From an uncultured Clostridia bacterium (lineage in GTDB: Bacteria; Bacillota; Clostridia; Lachnospirales; Anaerotignaceae): 34,616 nt of DNA. The position numbers and the translations under genes were made by a program. The notes beneath the pieces were generated by a model that was given only the letters and a program-made list of their open reading frames with translations, was not told the DNA's origin and made no database searches. Within the stretch, counting starts at the first letter, position 1; each line of letters opens with the position of its first letter. This document shows positions 25,523-34,366 of the stretch, piece by piece. The DNA lies in assembly GCA_910583755.1 (NCBI GenBank), contig CAJTZO010000011.1, forward strand, positions 36,263-70,878, written 5' to 3'.

Positions 25523-25556
25523 TTTTTAAGAAAAAATATTTATTTTTGTCAAAACT

Positions 25557-26360
25557 TTACTGCCATACACAAGCTTCTGCACCTTTTTTTAAAAGTAGTT
25601 CCATAATTTCTTTTTGACTTTTCCACTCTACTATACCATCTTTCATGGAACAATAAAAAAAATATTTGTCAAAATGCATTCTTGCTACCAATTCTCCTAA
25701 TGTTACATCTCTTTTTGTATAGATTTGCTCTACTTGCTTCATAGTAGCTTGTTCTGCTAATAATGCCTGATATGTTTGATATGTAATTTGTAAATACTCT
25801 TTTTTATTACTATAAACAATGTAACAACCTATGACTAAAAAAGAAAGATTAAAAGGATATAAGATGACTTGTAAAATTCCGATTCCCATTAAAAAATACC
25901 CAAACCCTCGGCTCACTTTTACTAATATACTCGCTGTTCTCAATATTCCATATTTTCTTCCTGCCCAATGCAACACAACATTTCCACCATCTAGGGGCAA
26001 AAAGGGTAATAAATTAAAAACACATACTATAAAATTAAATCCAGCAAATATTTTACTTCCACATACCATACAAATAAGTGCCATACAAGCACTTACAAAA
26101 GGACCTGAACAAAATACAAGTTGTCTTTTTAAAAAAGAAGGTGTTTCCAGCCCCTTTATAACTGCTCTTTCTCCTACTGGAGTAAACCATATCTGTTTTA
26201 CCTTTGCACCAAAACAAATAGCAGTAATGCAATGCCCCAACTCATGGAGTGTTACAAAAAACAACATTCCTAAAAACAAAACTACATTTCCTTGTATAAG
26301 ATAGAAGAAAAAAAGAGGAATTAAAAGAGGATGAATTTTAATTTTACAAAACTTTTTCAT
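25557..26360 (-). CDS. spoIVFB: SpoIVFB-like intramembrane metalloprotease (site-2 protease, M50)
   Basis: The 267-residue protein has HELGH at 39-43 and NLLPFLPLDGG at 116-126, the two halves of the zinc site (Asp124), within a six-helix membrane core (about residues 10-185). The C-terminal ~80 residues resemble a degenerate CBS domain. SpoIVFB cleaves pro-sigma-K in the mother cell during sporulation. Its ATG overlaps the stop of the M23 gene before it by 4 bp, the canonical spoIVFA-spoIVFB arrangement. Confidence 0.9.
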   Translation of the reverse strand: MKKFCKIKIHPLLIPLFFFYLIQGNVVLFLGMLFFVTLHELGHCITAICFGAKVKQIWFTPVGERAVIKGLETPSFLKRQLVFCSGPFVSACMALICMVCGSKIFAGFNFIVCVFNLLPFLPLDGGNVVLHWAGRKYGILRTASILVKVSRGFGYFLMGIGILQVILYPFNLSFLVIGCYIVYSNKKEYLQITYQTYQALLAEQATMKQVEQIYTKRDVTLGELVARMHFDKYFFYCSMKDGIVEWKSQKEIMELLLKKGAEACVWQ

Positions 26361-26857
26361 GGTAAGATAACTCCCCTTGATAAATATTCTGCTCTAACAT
26401 CTTCTGTATATTTTAAATTTACAAACTGCATCGGATTAATGAGCATATTTTCCCTCCAAATACTATAATGAATATGTGGTCCTGTTGACAAACCTGTATT
26501 ACCTGTCATAGCCACAGCTTGCCCTTGTTTTATTTTTTCTCCTACTTTTACCAAAACACTGTTTAAATGGGCATACATAATGGTAAAACCTTCTTCTGTT
26601 TCATACTTCAATACATTTCCTAAGGTTTCAGAAGTTCTAACTTCTGTAACCACACCGCTTTTTACTGCAACTGCTTCTGTATTTTCTGCTACTGCAATAT
26701 CCAAACCGTTATGAAATTCCATTTTTCCTAATATTGGATTCTCTCTTGCCCCACAAGAAGAAGTAATGATGCCATCTACTGGTGTTATCCATTTTTCTTC
26801 TTTTTTCTGTGTTACAATATCATTTTTTCCAATCAGTTCTCTAGGGAATTTTCCCAC
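26357..26857 (-). CDS. spoIVFA: SpoIVFA-like M23 (LytM) domain, second part of a split gene
   Basis: The 166-residue reading frame begins with GTG (MGKFPREL). It carries a complete LytM peptidase fold with all zinc and catalytic positions: H49 and D53 (HNGLD), H97 (YAHL) and HxH at 128/130 (GPHIHYS). In B. subtilis SpoIVFA the equivalent domain is degenerate. There is no membrane anchor in this part; that lies in the overlapping frame just upstream (26841-27299). The preceding AAAGGAAG gives a possible but close ribosome binding site. It overlaps spoIVFB by 4 bp. SpoIVFA holds and regulates SpoIVFB at the outer forespore membrane. Confidence 0.75.
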   Translation of the reverse strand: MGKFPRELIGKNDIVTQKKEEKWITPVDGIITSSCGARENPILGKMEFHNGLDIAVAENTEAVAVKSGVVTEVRTSETLGNVLKYETEEGFTIMYAHLNSVLVKVGEKIKQGQAVAMTGNTGLSTGPHIHYSIWRENMLINPMQFVNLKYTEDVRAEYLSRGVILP

Positions 26858-27299
26858 TTTCTTCCTTTAAATCTGGTTGAAATGCATTGCTTTGTTGTTC
26901 TTCTTTTATTTCTTTTTTTGGTTCTGTTGTATTTTGTTGTATATCTTGATTTTCTTGTTGTGTATCTTGTGGTTTTATTTGCTCTTGTTGGTTATTCTGT
27001 TGTTGTGTATTTTGTATTTTATTTGTATTTTGTTGAAATACAGAAACAACTTTTTGTTTCCATTCTTCTATCGTTTCTAAAGGCATTTCATATGCAATCG
27101 CTTCCTTCAAGCTTTCTGTAATGGTATTCGTTGTCTCCGTTTCAAAAAAAGAAAGTACAAATGCTGCTCCTACAAGCATCATTGTAACATAAATGCGAAA
27201 TAGAAAAAAATTACCTGTTTCTGGTTTTGTTATTTTTGTCTTTCCTTGTCGTGCTTGACGTACCATTTCCCGCCTCATGCGAAGCCGTTCTTCATCCAT
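26841..27299 (-). CDS. SpoIVFA-like N-terminal part: membrane anchor and Gln/Glu-rich linker
   Basis: The 152-residue reading frame starts with a basic segment ('MDEERLRMRREMVRQARQGK'), like the start of SpoIVFA, and has one membrane helix at about 33-50. A long Gln/Asn/Thr/Glu-rich linker ends ...EESGKIP with a stop. The M23 domain continues in another frame from 26857: removing one A from the four in GGGAAAATTCCC would join the two frames into one protein of about 315 residues. AGGAGG lies just before the ATG. Whether two proteins or one are made is open. Confidence 0.75.
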   Translation of the reverse strand: MDEERLRMRREMVRQARQGKTKITKPETGNFFLFRIYVTMMLVGAAFVLSFFETETTNTITESLKEAIAYEMPLETIEEWKQKVVSVFQQNTNKIQNTQQQNNQQEQIKPQDTQQENQDIQQNTTEPKKEIKEEQQSNAFQPDLKEESGKIP

Positions 27300-27312
27300 A
27301 GTTCGTCCTCCT

Positions 27313-27349
27313 TTCTAAAATAGTATATGAAGCAAATACTATTTTAGAA
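27313..27349. repeat. 14-bp palindrome in the spoIVFA leader
   Basis: TTCTAAAATAGTAT (27313-27326) pairs with ATACTATTTTAGAA (27336-27349) around a 9-nt loop. It lies directly before the ribosome binding site of the spoIVFA N-terminal frame and may be an operator or a leader hairpin. Confidence 0.6.
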
Positions 27350-27350
27350 C

Positions 27351-27373
27351 AAAAAAAAGAGCCAATGGCTCTT
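27351..27373 (-). terminator. Second terminator of the pump operon
   Basis: On the minus strand AAGAGCC and GGCTCTT form a 7-bp stem with an ATT loop, followed by six T residues. It backs up the stronger terminator just before it. Confidence 0.8.
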
Positions 27374-27383
27374 ACAACTTGTC

Positions 27384-27418
27384 AAAAAACCTTGAGAGCA
27401 AAGCTCTCAAGGTTTTTT
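27384..27418. terminator. First terminator of the pump operon
   Basis: AAAAAACCTTGAGAGC (27384-27399) pairs over 16 bp with GCTCTCAAGGTTTTTT (27403-27418), with a 3-nt loop. It ends the minus-strand transcript of the TolC-family gene, 20 bp after its stop, and is symmetric enough to work in both directions. Confidence 0.85.
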
Positions 27419-27439
27419 ATTTCTCTAAACAACTATATT

Positions 27440-28525
27440 TTACAATAAATAAGAATTTTCAAACTGTTCTATTAAAAGCATATGCTCATAAATCTGTCCT
27501 ATAATTTCACCTTCTTTTTCTGCAATACTTTGTTTTGCTTTTAAAACATCTAGCTCTGTGGTTTGTTCTAACTCATATTTTTTTTGTGTAATTATTAATT
27601 GTTTTTTTAATGTTTCTAATTCCATTAAATTTTGCTGATAATTTGTTTCTAAATTTATAATATTATCATAACAATTTTCTATTTTTGTTCTTAAATTTGT
27701 TTTTTCATCTGCTAAAGATAATTCTGCTTTTGTAACACTATTGTCTGCTTCTTCATCTGCTGTTTCTGTCTCGGGTACAGTTGCATGTGTAAATTTTGCT
27801 TCTGATTCGGCTGTTTCTAAACTAATTTGTTTTTGTTTAATGGTAGGGTCTGTATTAATTTTTCCTTTGATATAAGTATCTAAAGACATTTCTAAATCCA
27901 AAGGTTCATATATAGGCTCTAACATTAATTGATAATCTTCTGTTTCCATATTAATTAATTTTGCCAGTGATTGATATGCATTTTTTACATTTATCTCTTG
28001 TTGTTGTACATTAGTTAATGCCTTTTGATAATTTAATTCTTGGTTACTCCATTCCTGTTCTGAAATTAAACCTAATTTTGTTTTTGTTTTTGCAATCAAT
28101 AATTCTTTTTCTGTATTCTTAAGGCTTTGTTTTGTCAAAGCAATCTCTCTTTCTTTGTTTATAATCTCAATATAAACTTGTTTTAAAGAAAATTTTACAC
28201 CTTCCCGTGTAACTTCTTGACTCAATTTTGATGTAGCATAATTGGCATTTTGTTTAATATAATTCAAAAGTTGTTGGAAAGTATGTCCATTTGCTATATC
28301 ATCTTCTTCAGTTTCTAATTTTTGCTCACTAATTTTCAAATCCATATTGCTACTCTTTAATGTTGTACTATGGGTTAATGCTTTTTGTGTTGCTTCCTCT
28401 AATGTTAATACAACTGCATCAGTTTTTACTGGTATTTGTAATTCTGTCAAAGAAATAGACTGACCAAATACAGTGACACTATTTGTTAGTATAGCAAGTA
28501 ATAACGCAATGTATTTTTTATTCAT
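27440..28525 (-). CDS. TolC-family (outer-membrane-efflux-like) exported coiled-coil protein
   Basis: The 361-residue protein has an N-terminal signal peptide (hydrophobic 5-20) and no lipobox. The rest is long alpha-helical coiled coil with the 'LTLEEATQKALTHSTTL' start of the TolC/OEP family and the repeat-like 'ARLKLGLISEQE' type turn ('TKTKLGLISEQEW'). In Gram-negative bacteria such proteins form the outer-membrane duct; here the cell is inferred to be monoderm, so it may be a wall-spanning or periplasm-like part. It is the last gene of the operon, 6 bp after the histidine kinase. It is shorter than E. coli TolC. Confidence 0.8.
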   Translation of the reverse strand: MNKKYIALLLAILTNSVTVFGQSISLTELQIPVKTDAVVLTLEEATQKALTHSTTLKSSNMDLKISEQKLETEEDDIANGHTFQQLLNYIKQNANYATSKLSQEVTREGVKFSLKQVYIEIINKEREIALTKQSLKNTEKELLIAKTKTKLGLISEQEWSNQELNYQKALTNVQQQEINVKNAYQSLAKLINMETEDYQLMLEPIYEPLDLEMSLDTYIKGKINTDPTIKQKQISLETAESEAKFTHATVPETETADEEADNSVTKAELSLADEKTNLRTKIENCYDNIINLETNYQQNLMELETLKKQLIITQKKYELEQTTELDVLKAKQSIAEKEGEIIGQIYEHMLLIEQFENSYLL

Positions 28526-28531
28526 CCTATC

Positions 28532-30046
28532 TCATTCCTTTCCTTTTTTTCGATTTCTTTTTTCCAAAGGAAACGCATTATGAAATGTTGTACCTTTTCC
28601 TAATTCACTCTCTACTGAAATGTTACCATCATTACTTTCTGCTATCCATTTTGCAATAGAAAGACCTAAACCTGTACCAGGAATCTCTTTATTTCTTGAT
28701 TTATCTGCTCTATAAAAACGGTCAAAAATCCTGATTACATCTTCCTGTGCCATACCTGTACCATTATCTTGTATATCAATACAGCCATATCCATCTTTTT
28801 CATAAATGTGAAAAGTAATGGTACTTTCTTGTTTGGTATATTTTAAAGCATTTTCACAATGTATCCACAAAAGCTGTTTTATCATACTATTATCTGCATA
28901 AATTTCAATTTCTTTTTGTTCCTCTATTACTGTATTTCTTTTTTCCTTTGCTACACTCATTTCCTTAACAATATCCTTTACCAACTCGTTTAAACTAAAT
29001 TGTTCTTTTTGAATGGGAAGGCGGTTCTGGTCACTTTTTGCTAAAAAAAGAAGTTTTTTAATGAGTTGACTCATGTGTTCTGTTTCTGCTAAAATAGATT
29101 GTATAGATTCCTCCAAAACAGTAGGGTCACTTTTTCCCCAACGGTTAATTAAGTTTGCATAACCCTGTATTACAGAAATTGGCGTTCTTAATTCATGGGA
29201 AGCATCAGAAACAAATTGATTTTGTTTTTGAAAAGAAGTTTCTAAGCGGGAAAACATTGAATTAAATGTTTCTGCTAATTCCTTCATTTCGTCATCTGGT
29301 CCACTTGTATCAATTCTTTGACTCAAATCTTCAATACTAATTCGTTCTGCTGTCTGCTGTATTTCCTCTACAGGTTTTAACATTCTTTTACTAATATATT
29401 TTCCTATCAAAAAAGATAAAAAAATACAAAATATATCTATTAAAAACAATCTTAAGCCAAAAGACTGAAAATAATAACTATTGTCTGGCATCATCTTAAA
29501 TACTTGTACTAAGTAATAATTTTCATTAAATTTAATTTCTTTTTCTATTAAAACAAATTCTTTTCCATCTCGACCAGAAATAAAATATTCTTTATCTCCA
29601 ATATGAAACCCTTTTGTCAAACTTACCTTAAATCCTCTTTCCTCTAGTTCTTCAGATGGAAAATCTCCTCCTTTTCCCCAATGTTCCATTTGACCATGCA
29701 TTGGTTCGGAAGATATTTTTCTTACAAAAAAAGGTAACTCTCCCACAAAATTTTTATATACTTTACGCTTTTTGACATCAACAATATTTACTTCTACATA
29801 TTTATTTTCCAAAAGTGTTTCCAATGCTTCTTGAGACATTTCACCATTTGTTTTAATATAATCATCAATATTTTCTACAATTTTTATAATCTCCATTCTA
29901 ACATTGTTTTGCGCAATCACCGTTACATTCATTAACACAAAAAAACTGATAATTAGCAATGCTAAAGAAAAAATGCCTCCATATAGTACCGTAATTTTAT
30001 GTGCAATCGTTAAACTAGAAAAAAGTTTTTTACTCCTCTTTAACAT
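28532..30046 (-). CDS. Membrane sensor histidine kinase of the pump operon
   Basis: The 504-residue kinase has two membrane helices (about 18-42 and 197-217) around a ~150-residue extracytoplasmic sensor. A HAMP segment (about 217-270), a HisKA domain with His284 in SDASHELRTP and a HATPase domain with ENALKYT, DNGTGM and GTGLGLSIAKW follow. The ATG lies inside the end of the response regulator gene, with GAGGAG 8-9 bases upstream, so the two are co-translated. It probably senses a compound or envelope state that the pump relieves. Confidence 0.95.
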   Translation of the reverse strand: MLKRSKKLFSSLTIAHKITVLYGGIFSLALLIISFFVLMNVTVIAQNNVRMEIIKIVENIDDYIKTNGEMSQEALETLLENKYVEVNIVDVKKRKVYKNFVGELPFFVRKISSEPMHGQMEHWGKGGDFPSEELEERGFKVSLTKGFHIGDKEYFISGRDGKEFVLIEKEIKFNENYYLVQVFKMMPDNSYYFQSFGLRLFLIDIFCIFLSFLIGKYISKRMLKPVEEIQQTAERISIEDLSQRIDTSGPDDEMKELAETFNSMFSRLETSFQKQNQFVSDASHELRTPISVIQGYANLINRWGKSDPTVLEESIQSILAETEHMSQLIKKLLFLAKSDQNRLPIQKEQFSLNELVKDIVKEMSVAKEKRNTVIEEQKEIEIYADNSMIKQLLWIHCENALKYTKQESTITFHIYEKDGYGCIDIQDNGTGMAQEDVIRIFDRFYRADKSRNKEIPGTGLGLSIAKWIAESNDGNISVESELGKGTTFHNAFPLEKRNRKKGKE

Positions 30047-30719
30047 AGTAACCTACTCCTCGTATGGTGTGTATAAATTTTTCACCAAATGCCTCATCTA
30101 CTTTTGAGCGTAAATAACGAATATAAACATCTACCACATTTGTTTCTCCAATATAGCTATATCCCCAAACTTGATTTAATATCTGTTCCCTTGTTAGCAC
30201 AATATTTTTATTTTGAACTAAATATAACAGTAATTCAAATTCTTTTTTTGTCAATTCTACCTCTGTATCATTTACTGTTACCATACATTTTTCTATATTA
30301 ATGGAAAGGTGATTTACTGTTAAAATTTTTTTCGTTCCTTCCTCCTGATGATTACTACAATGTTTAAAAGCAACTCTCATACGCGCTAATAATTCTTCAA
30401 TAGCAAAGGGTTTTGTTAAATAATCATCTGCACCGCTATCCAATCCTGCTACCTTATCCATAACTTCATCTTTTGCTGTCAACATAATAATTGGCACAGA
30501 AGATGTTTTTCTGATTCTTCTACAAATTTCGATACCACTTAATCCGGGCAGCATTAAATCTAATAATATCATATCAAATTCTTCATTAGAAAAGGTTTCT
30601 AATCCTTCTCTACCATCATGGATAACTGTAACATCATATCCTTCATATTTTAACTCTAGTTCCACAAACCTTGCTAATTTTACTTCATCTTCAATCAATA
30701 ATATTTTTTTTGCCTCCAT
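30030..30719 (-). CDS. OmpR/PhoB-type response regulator of the pump operon
   Basis: The 229-residue protein has a receiver domain (acidic E10-D11, phosphorylated D54 in LLDLML, the LTAK lysine) and a winged-helix C terminus ending 'RGVGYYVKEE'. It overlaps the kinase gene by 17 bp. A GGGGG site precedes the ATG. Four 11-bp-spaced half-sites before the pump operon are the expected target, so it probably controls its own operon. Confidence 0.96.
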   Translation of the reverse strand: MEAKKILLIEDEVKLARFVELELKYEGYDVTVIHDGREGLETFSNEEFDMILLDLMLPGLSGIEICRRIRKTSSVPIIMLTAKDEVMDKVAGLDSGADDYLTKPFAIEELLARMRVAFKHCSNHQEEGTKKILTVNHLSINIEKCMVTVNDTEVELTKKEFELLLYLVQNKNIVLTREQILNQVWGYSYIGETNVVDVYIRYLRSKVDEAFGEKFIHTIRGVGYYVKEE

Positions 30720-30838
30720 GTGAAATATCCCCCTTGCATTAATTTAAAATGATAAAAACCTTAAGAATTTGTCTGAAATAACTTGTTGAAAAATGATGTC
30801 ATTTCATTTCGGTTAGTGCAAAGTAAAATAAAAAACAC

Positions 30839-32056
30839 TTATTCAAATCGTAATGCTTCAATCGGGTCTAATTTTGCCGCTTTATTTGCTGGTGTAACGC
30901 CAAAAATAATTCCTATTCCCATAGAAATTCCAACTGCCATTGCTACAGCTTCCACTGACAATACTGGTGTAATTCCCGCAAAATGTCCTATCAGAAGTGC
31001 AAAACCTATCCCTAGCACAAGACCTGCTAATCCTCCCATTCCAGTTAAGATTACTGCTTCTGTCATAAATTGTATTTTAATATCTTTATTTTTTGCACCA
31101 ATGGATTTCCGAATTCCTATTTCTCTTGTTCTTTCTGTTACTGTCACCATCATAATATTCATAACACCAATTCCTCCCACCAAAAGAGAAATACCTGCTA
31201 CAAAACTAATAAATAAGGTAACATATGATAAAATAGAGTTAATAGAATCTACCATTTCAGAAGAATCTTGGATATAATATTTATCCTCATTTTGATGAAA
31301 TTGCTCTAGTGCTGTCATAATCCTTTCTTTCATCATCTCTGTTTGTTCTAAATCTTCTATTAAAATAGAAAATCCACTTAAATTTTTATTATTATATAAA
31401 CGGATTGCTGTAGAAATTGGTAATATCACTGTTGCTGGAAATTCATCACTATAAGCTGTTTCTGTGGAAGCATTTGTATTTTCCATAATACCAATTATGG
31501 TATATTTTCCAGTTCCCTTCCATGTTTTTAATTTTATTTTTTCTCCTAATACAGACTCATTACAATATCCAAACACTTTTAATGCAGTTGTATCATGAAT
31601 TACTGCAACATTCGTTTTCATATCAACATCATTCTGAGAAATATACCTTCCATACAACATAGTAGGATTATCAATGTACTGTGCATCTGCTGTCACACCA
31701 GAAACAGAAGCAGATTTTGTTTCCTGTGGGTCAAGCAATTTAATATAGGTGTTTCTTCCACTATAGGTAGGATTGACATAGCGAACTCCTTTTATCTCTT
31801 TTAGCATATCATAATCATCCATCGTAAGCAAATCTCTTGTTTCAATATTATTATAGCCTGTCAAGCTGACAGTCAAGCTACCTGTGCCAAATGATTCAAA
31901 TTCTTTTTCAATCGCCGCTTGACTACCGTTTCCAATAGAAACAATTGCAATTACAGAACTAATTCCAATAATAATACCTAACATGGTTAAAAATGTTCTC
32001 ATTTTGTTAGAAAAAACATTACGGAAAGCAGATTTTGTACATTCTCCTAAACTCAT
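30839..32056 (-). CDS. MacB-like ABC transporter permease
   Basis: The 405-residue protein has four membrane helices in MacB/FtsX order: one near 22-45 ('NKMRTFLTMLGIIIGISSVI'), an extracytoplasmic MacB_PCD domain (about 50-275) and three near 280-400. It ends with the typical 'PANKAAKLDPIEALRFE'. It works with the ATPase and fusion protein of the same operon. Its ATG overlaps the ATPase stop in an ATGA. After it, a 119-bp gap with a degenerate CCTTAAG sequence precedes the response regulator gene. MacB-type systems move peptides or drugs out by mechanotransmission rather than through a normal channel. Confidence 0.95.
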   Translation of the reverse strand: MSLGECTKSAFRNVFSNKMRTFLTMLGIIIGISSVIAIVSIGNGSQAAIEKEFESFGTGSLTVSLTGYNNIETRDLLTMDDYDMLKEIKGVRYVNPTYSGRNTYIKLLDPQETKSASVSGVTADAQYIDNPTMLYGRYISQNDVDMKTNVAVIHDTTALKVFGYCNESVLGEKIKLKTWKGTGKYTIIGIMENTNASTETAYSDEFPATVILPISTAIRLYNNKNLSGFSILIEDLEQTEMMKERIMTALEQFHQNEDKYYIQDSSEMVDSINSILSYVTLFISFVAGISLLVGGIGVMNIMMVTVTERTREIGIRKSIGAKNKDIKIQFMTEAVILTGMGGLAGLVLGIGFALLIGHFAGITPVLSVEAVAMAVGISMGIGIIFGVTPANKAAKLDPIEALRFE

Positions 32057-32766
32057 ACTACACTCCTCCCCACAAGTGTTCTATCTTTTACCAATTCATC
32101 TTTTATAATACTACCATCCTTAAATAATGCAATTCTTTTTGTATACTGTGCAACTTCTGGTTCATGTGTTACCATCACAATGGTTGTACCATCATCATTT
32201 AGTTTCTGAAAAATTTCCATAATTTCAACGGTAGAACGACTATCTAAATTTCCTGTTGGTTCATCTGCCATTAAAATAGAAGGTTCATTTACCAATGCCC
32301 TAGCAATCGCAACTCTTTGTCTTTGTCCACCTGATAATTCATTTGGTTTATGTTTGATACGTTTTTCTAGTCCTACTTTTTCTAGTGCAATCATTGCTTT
32401 TTGATGTCTCACTTTTTTAGAAACGCCTGCATATACCATAGGTAATTCCACATTTTCTAAGGAAGAAAGTTTTGGAAGCAGATTAAAAGATTGAAAAACA
32501 AATCCTATTTTTTTATTTCTAATTTCTGCTAATTTTTCATCCTTAAACTTTGCAACATCTTCTCCATCTAAATAATAGCTACCCCTTGTAGGGCTATCTA
32601 AACACCCCAATATATTTAACATAGTAGATTTTCCAGAACCACTTGTTCCCATAATAGATAAAAATTCTCCCTCTGTTACACTTAAATTAATATCATGTAA
32701 CGCAATCACAGACAATTCACTTTGATTGTATTCTTTTCTAATATGTTCTAGTTTTAATATTTCCAT
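32053..32766 (-). CDS. MacB/LolD-type ABC transporter ATPase
   Basis: The 237-residue ATPase has Walker A GTSGSGKST (40-48), the signature LSGGQRQRVAIARAL, Walker B ILMADEPTGNLD and the switch His in VTHEPEV. Separate ATPase and permease chains are the usual Gram-positive form of MacB. GGGGGAAA lies before the ATG, 11 bp after the fusion protein gene. It powers the permease encoded next. Confidence 0.97.
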   Translation of the reverse strand: MEILKLEHIRKEYNQSELSVIALHDINLSVTEGEFLSIMGTSGSGKSTMLNILGCLDSPTRGSYYLDGEDVAKFKDEKLAEIRNKKIGFVFQSFNLLPKLSSLENVELPMVYAGVSKKVRHQKAMIALEKVGLEKRIKHKPNELSGGQRQRVAIARALVNEPSILMADEPTGNLDSRSTVEIMEIFQKLNDDGTTIVMVTHEPEVAQYTKRIALFKDGSIIKDELVKDRTLVGRSVV

Positions 32767-32777
32767 GTTATTTCCCC

Positions 32778-34331
32778 CTATTTTGGACCACCACCAGACA
32801 TGCCACTCGGACGACCTCCTTGCCCTCCGGGCGGCATACCACCACCTTGATTACCACCACCAGGTACACCCATATTATTTAAAATAGAATCATCCTTTTG
32901 TTTTTGTTCTATCGTTACCGCAAAATCTGCTAAATTTGCGCCATCTGTCATGGCTTCTGTTGGACTTGTTACTACTTTTTCTCCTACAGAAACACCACTT
33001 TCAATGACTGCATTCATATCATTTGTACTGCCTAGTGTTACTGTTGTTTTTTGTAGTACATCATTTTCCCCTATTTTATATACATAATAACTATCATCTT
33101 TTTCTTTTCCCACTGCTGAAAGAGGGACATATACTACATCAGATAAATCTTCTGCAATAATTTCTAAGTCTAGGGAAAAACCAGGTTTCATTAACTCATC
33201 TGGATTATCCATATGTACTACGATTGGAACAACAGTTTCTGTTCCGCTCATGGTGGACTGGCTTGATGCTGTTGGTTCAATCTTTGTGACAGTTCCTGTA
33301 TAAATTTTCCCCTCAATCCCATCATTGGTCATTTCTACTTTTTGCCCTACTTTTATCTGTGCAATATCATATTCAGATACTTGTGCTTCCACATCCAAAT
33401 TACTTAAATCAGCAATTTTCATCATCACAGTGCTATCTGTCAACATTTGTCCTTCTACTGCATTGGATTCTATAATCGTTCCACTAATAGGACTATATGT
33501 TGCAGAAGTTAGTTTATTAATATCATACTGAATACTAGATACATTTCTTTGTGCTGTTTCCAAGGTATTTTGTTGTTTTTTAATAGAATTTTGTGTTGTG
33601 GTACTATTAACTTTATTTTTTTCATTTTCAAGATTTAGTTTTGCTTTTTCTAGTGACAATTCTGCTGTTTGTAAAGATAATTCTGTGGATGCTTTATCAT
33701 TTTCTGCTTGTGTCAAATTATCTAATGATTTTTGATAAGATTGCTCTGCATCATCATACTCCTGCTGACTTGCACCACCCACACTAAGCAGTTCCACATA
33801 ATTGTTCATTGCTTTTTGGGCATTTTCCACCTCTGTCTGTGCTTGCAAAATTTTAATATCATGACTACTTATTTGACTTTTTATATCTTCTATATTTTTT
33901 TCTGCATTTGCAACTTGACTTTGTAACTCCAATAATTCCACTTCTTGTACTGGCTCATACAACTCATTTAAAGAAATTTGTGCATTTTCTGCTGTTACTT
34001 TTGCATCTGCTAATTTATCATTTAATTCTCTTTGGGTATCTTCTATATCATAGGTAACTAGTAAATCTCCCTCATTTACCTTATCACCCACTTCTGCAAA
34101 TACTTCTTCAACTTCTTGTGAAAGCTCAATAAATATAGAAATAGGGTCAGCCGCCACTGTTGTTCCAGATGCTGTTACTCTTTTAGATAAATCCCCTTGC
34201 TCCACAACAGACACATCTGGTAGCCTTAACTGTGGCTCCTTTTCTGAACGAAAAAACCCCTTTGCATAAACAGCTCCTGCACCTGCTGTTAATATTAATA
34301 GAAATACTAAAATTATTTTTTTATATTTCAT
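32778..34331 (-). CDS. MacA-like membrane fusion protein (HlyD family)
   Basis: The 517-residue protein has an N-terminal membrane anchor (about 5-24), a lipoyl/barrel-sandwich half starting 'GDLSKRVTASGTTVAADP', a long coiled-coil hairpin (about 100-265), the second barrel half ('YSPISGTIIESNAVEGQML'), a beta-barrel domain and a C-terminal Gly/Pro-rich tail (about 480-517). Such tails occur in Gram-positive members, although the coiled coil here is unusually long. GAGAGGAG lies before the ATG. First gene of the pump operon. Confidence 0.93.
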   Translation of the reverse strand: MKYKKIILVFLLILTAGAGAVYAKGFFRSEKEPQLRLPDVSVVEQGDLSKRVTASGTTVAADPISIFIELSQEVEEVFAEVGDKVNEGDLLVTYDIEDTQRELNDKLADAKVTAENAQISLNELYEPVQEVELLELQSQVANAEKNIEDIKSQISSHDIKILQAQTEVENAQKAMNNYVELLSVGGASQQEYDDAEQSYQKSLDNLTQAENDKASTELSLQTAELSLEKAKLNLENEKNKVNSTTTQNSIKKQQNTLETAQRNVSSIQYDINKLTSATYSPISGTIIESNAVEGQMLTDSTVMMKIADLSNLDVEAQVSEYDIAQIKVGQKVEMTNDGIEGKIYTGTVTKIEPTASSQSTMSGTETVVPIVVHMDNPDELMKPGFSLDLEIIAEDLSDVVYVPLSAVGKEKDDSYYVYKIGENDVLQKTTVTLGSTNDMNAVIESGVSVGEKVVTSPTEAMTDGANLADFAVTIEQKQKDDSILNNMGVPGGGNQGGGMPPGGQGGRPSGMSGGGPK

Positions 34332-34366
34332 ATTTAAAAGCTCCTCTCTTTTGTTGATTTGCTTGT

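Noticed and set aside
26877..27121. Plus-strand hydrophobic frames opposite the spoIVFA linker
   Set aside because: They are antisense readings of the Gln/Glu codon repeats, which give Leu/Phe/Cys-rich strings; no start signals.
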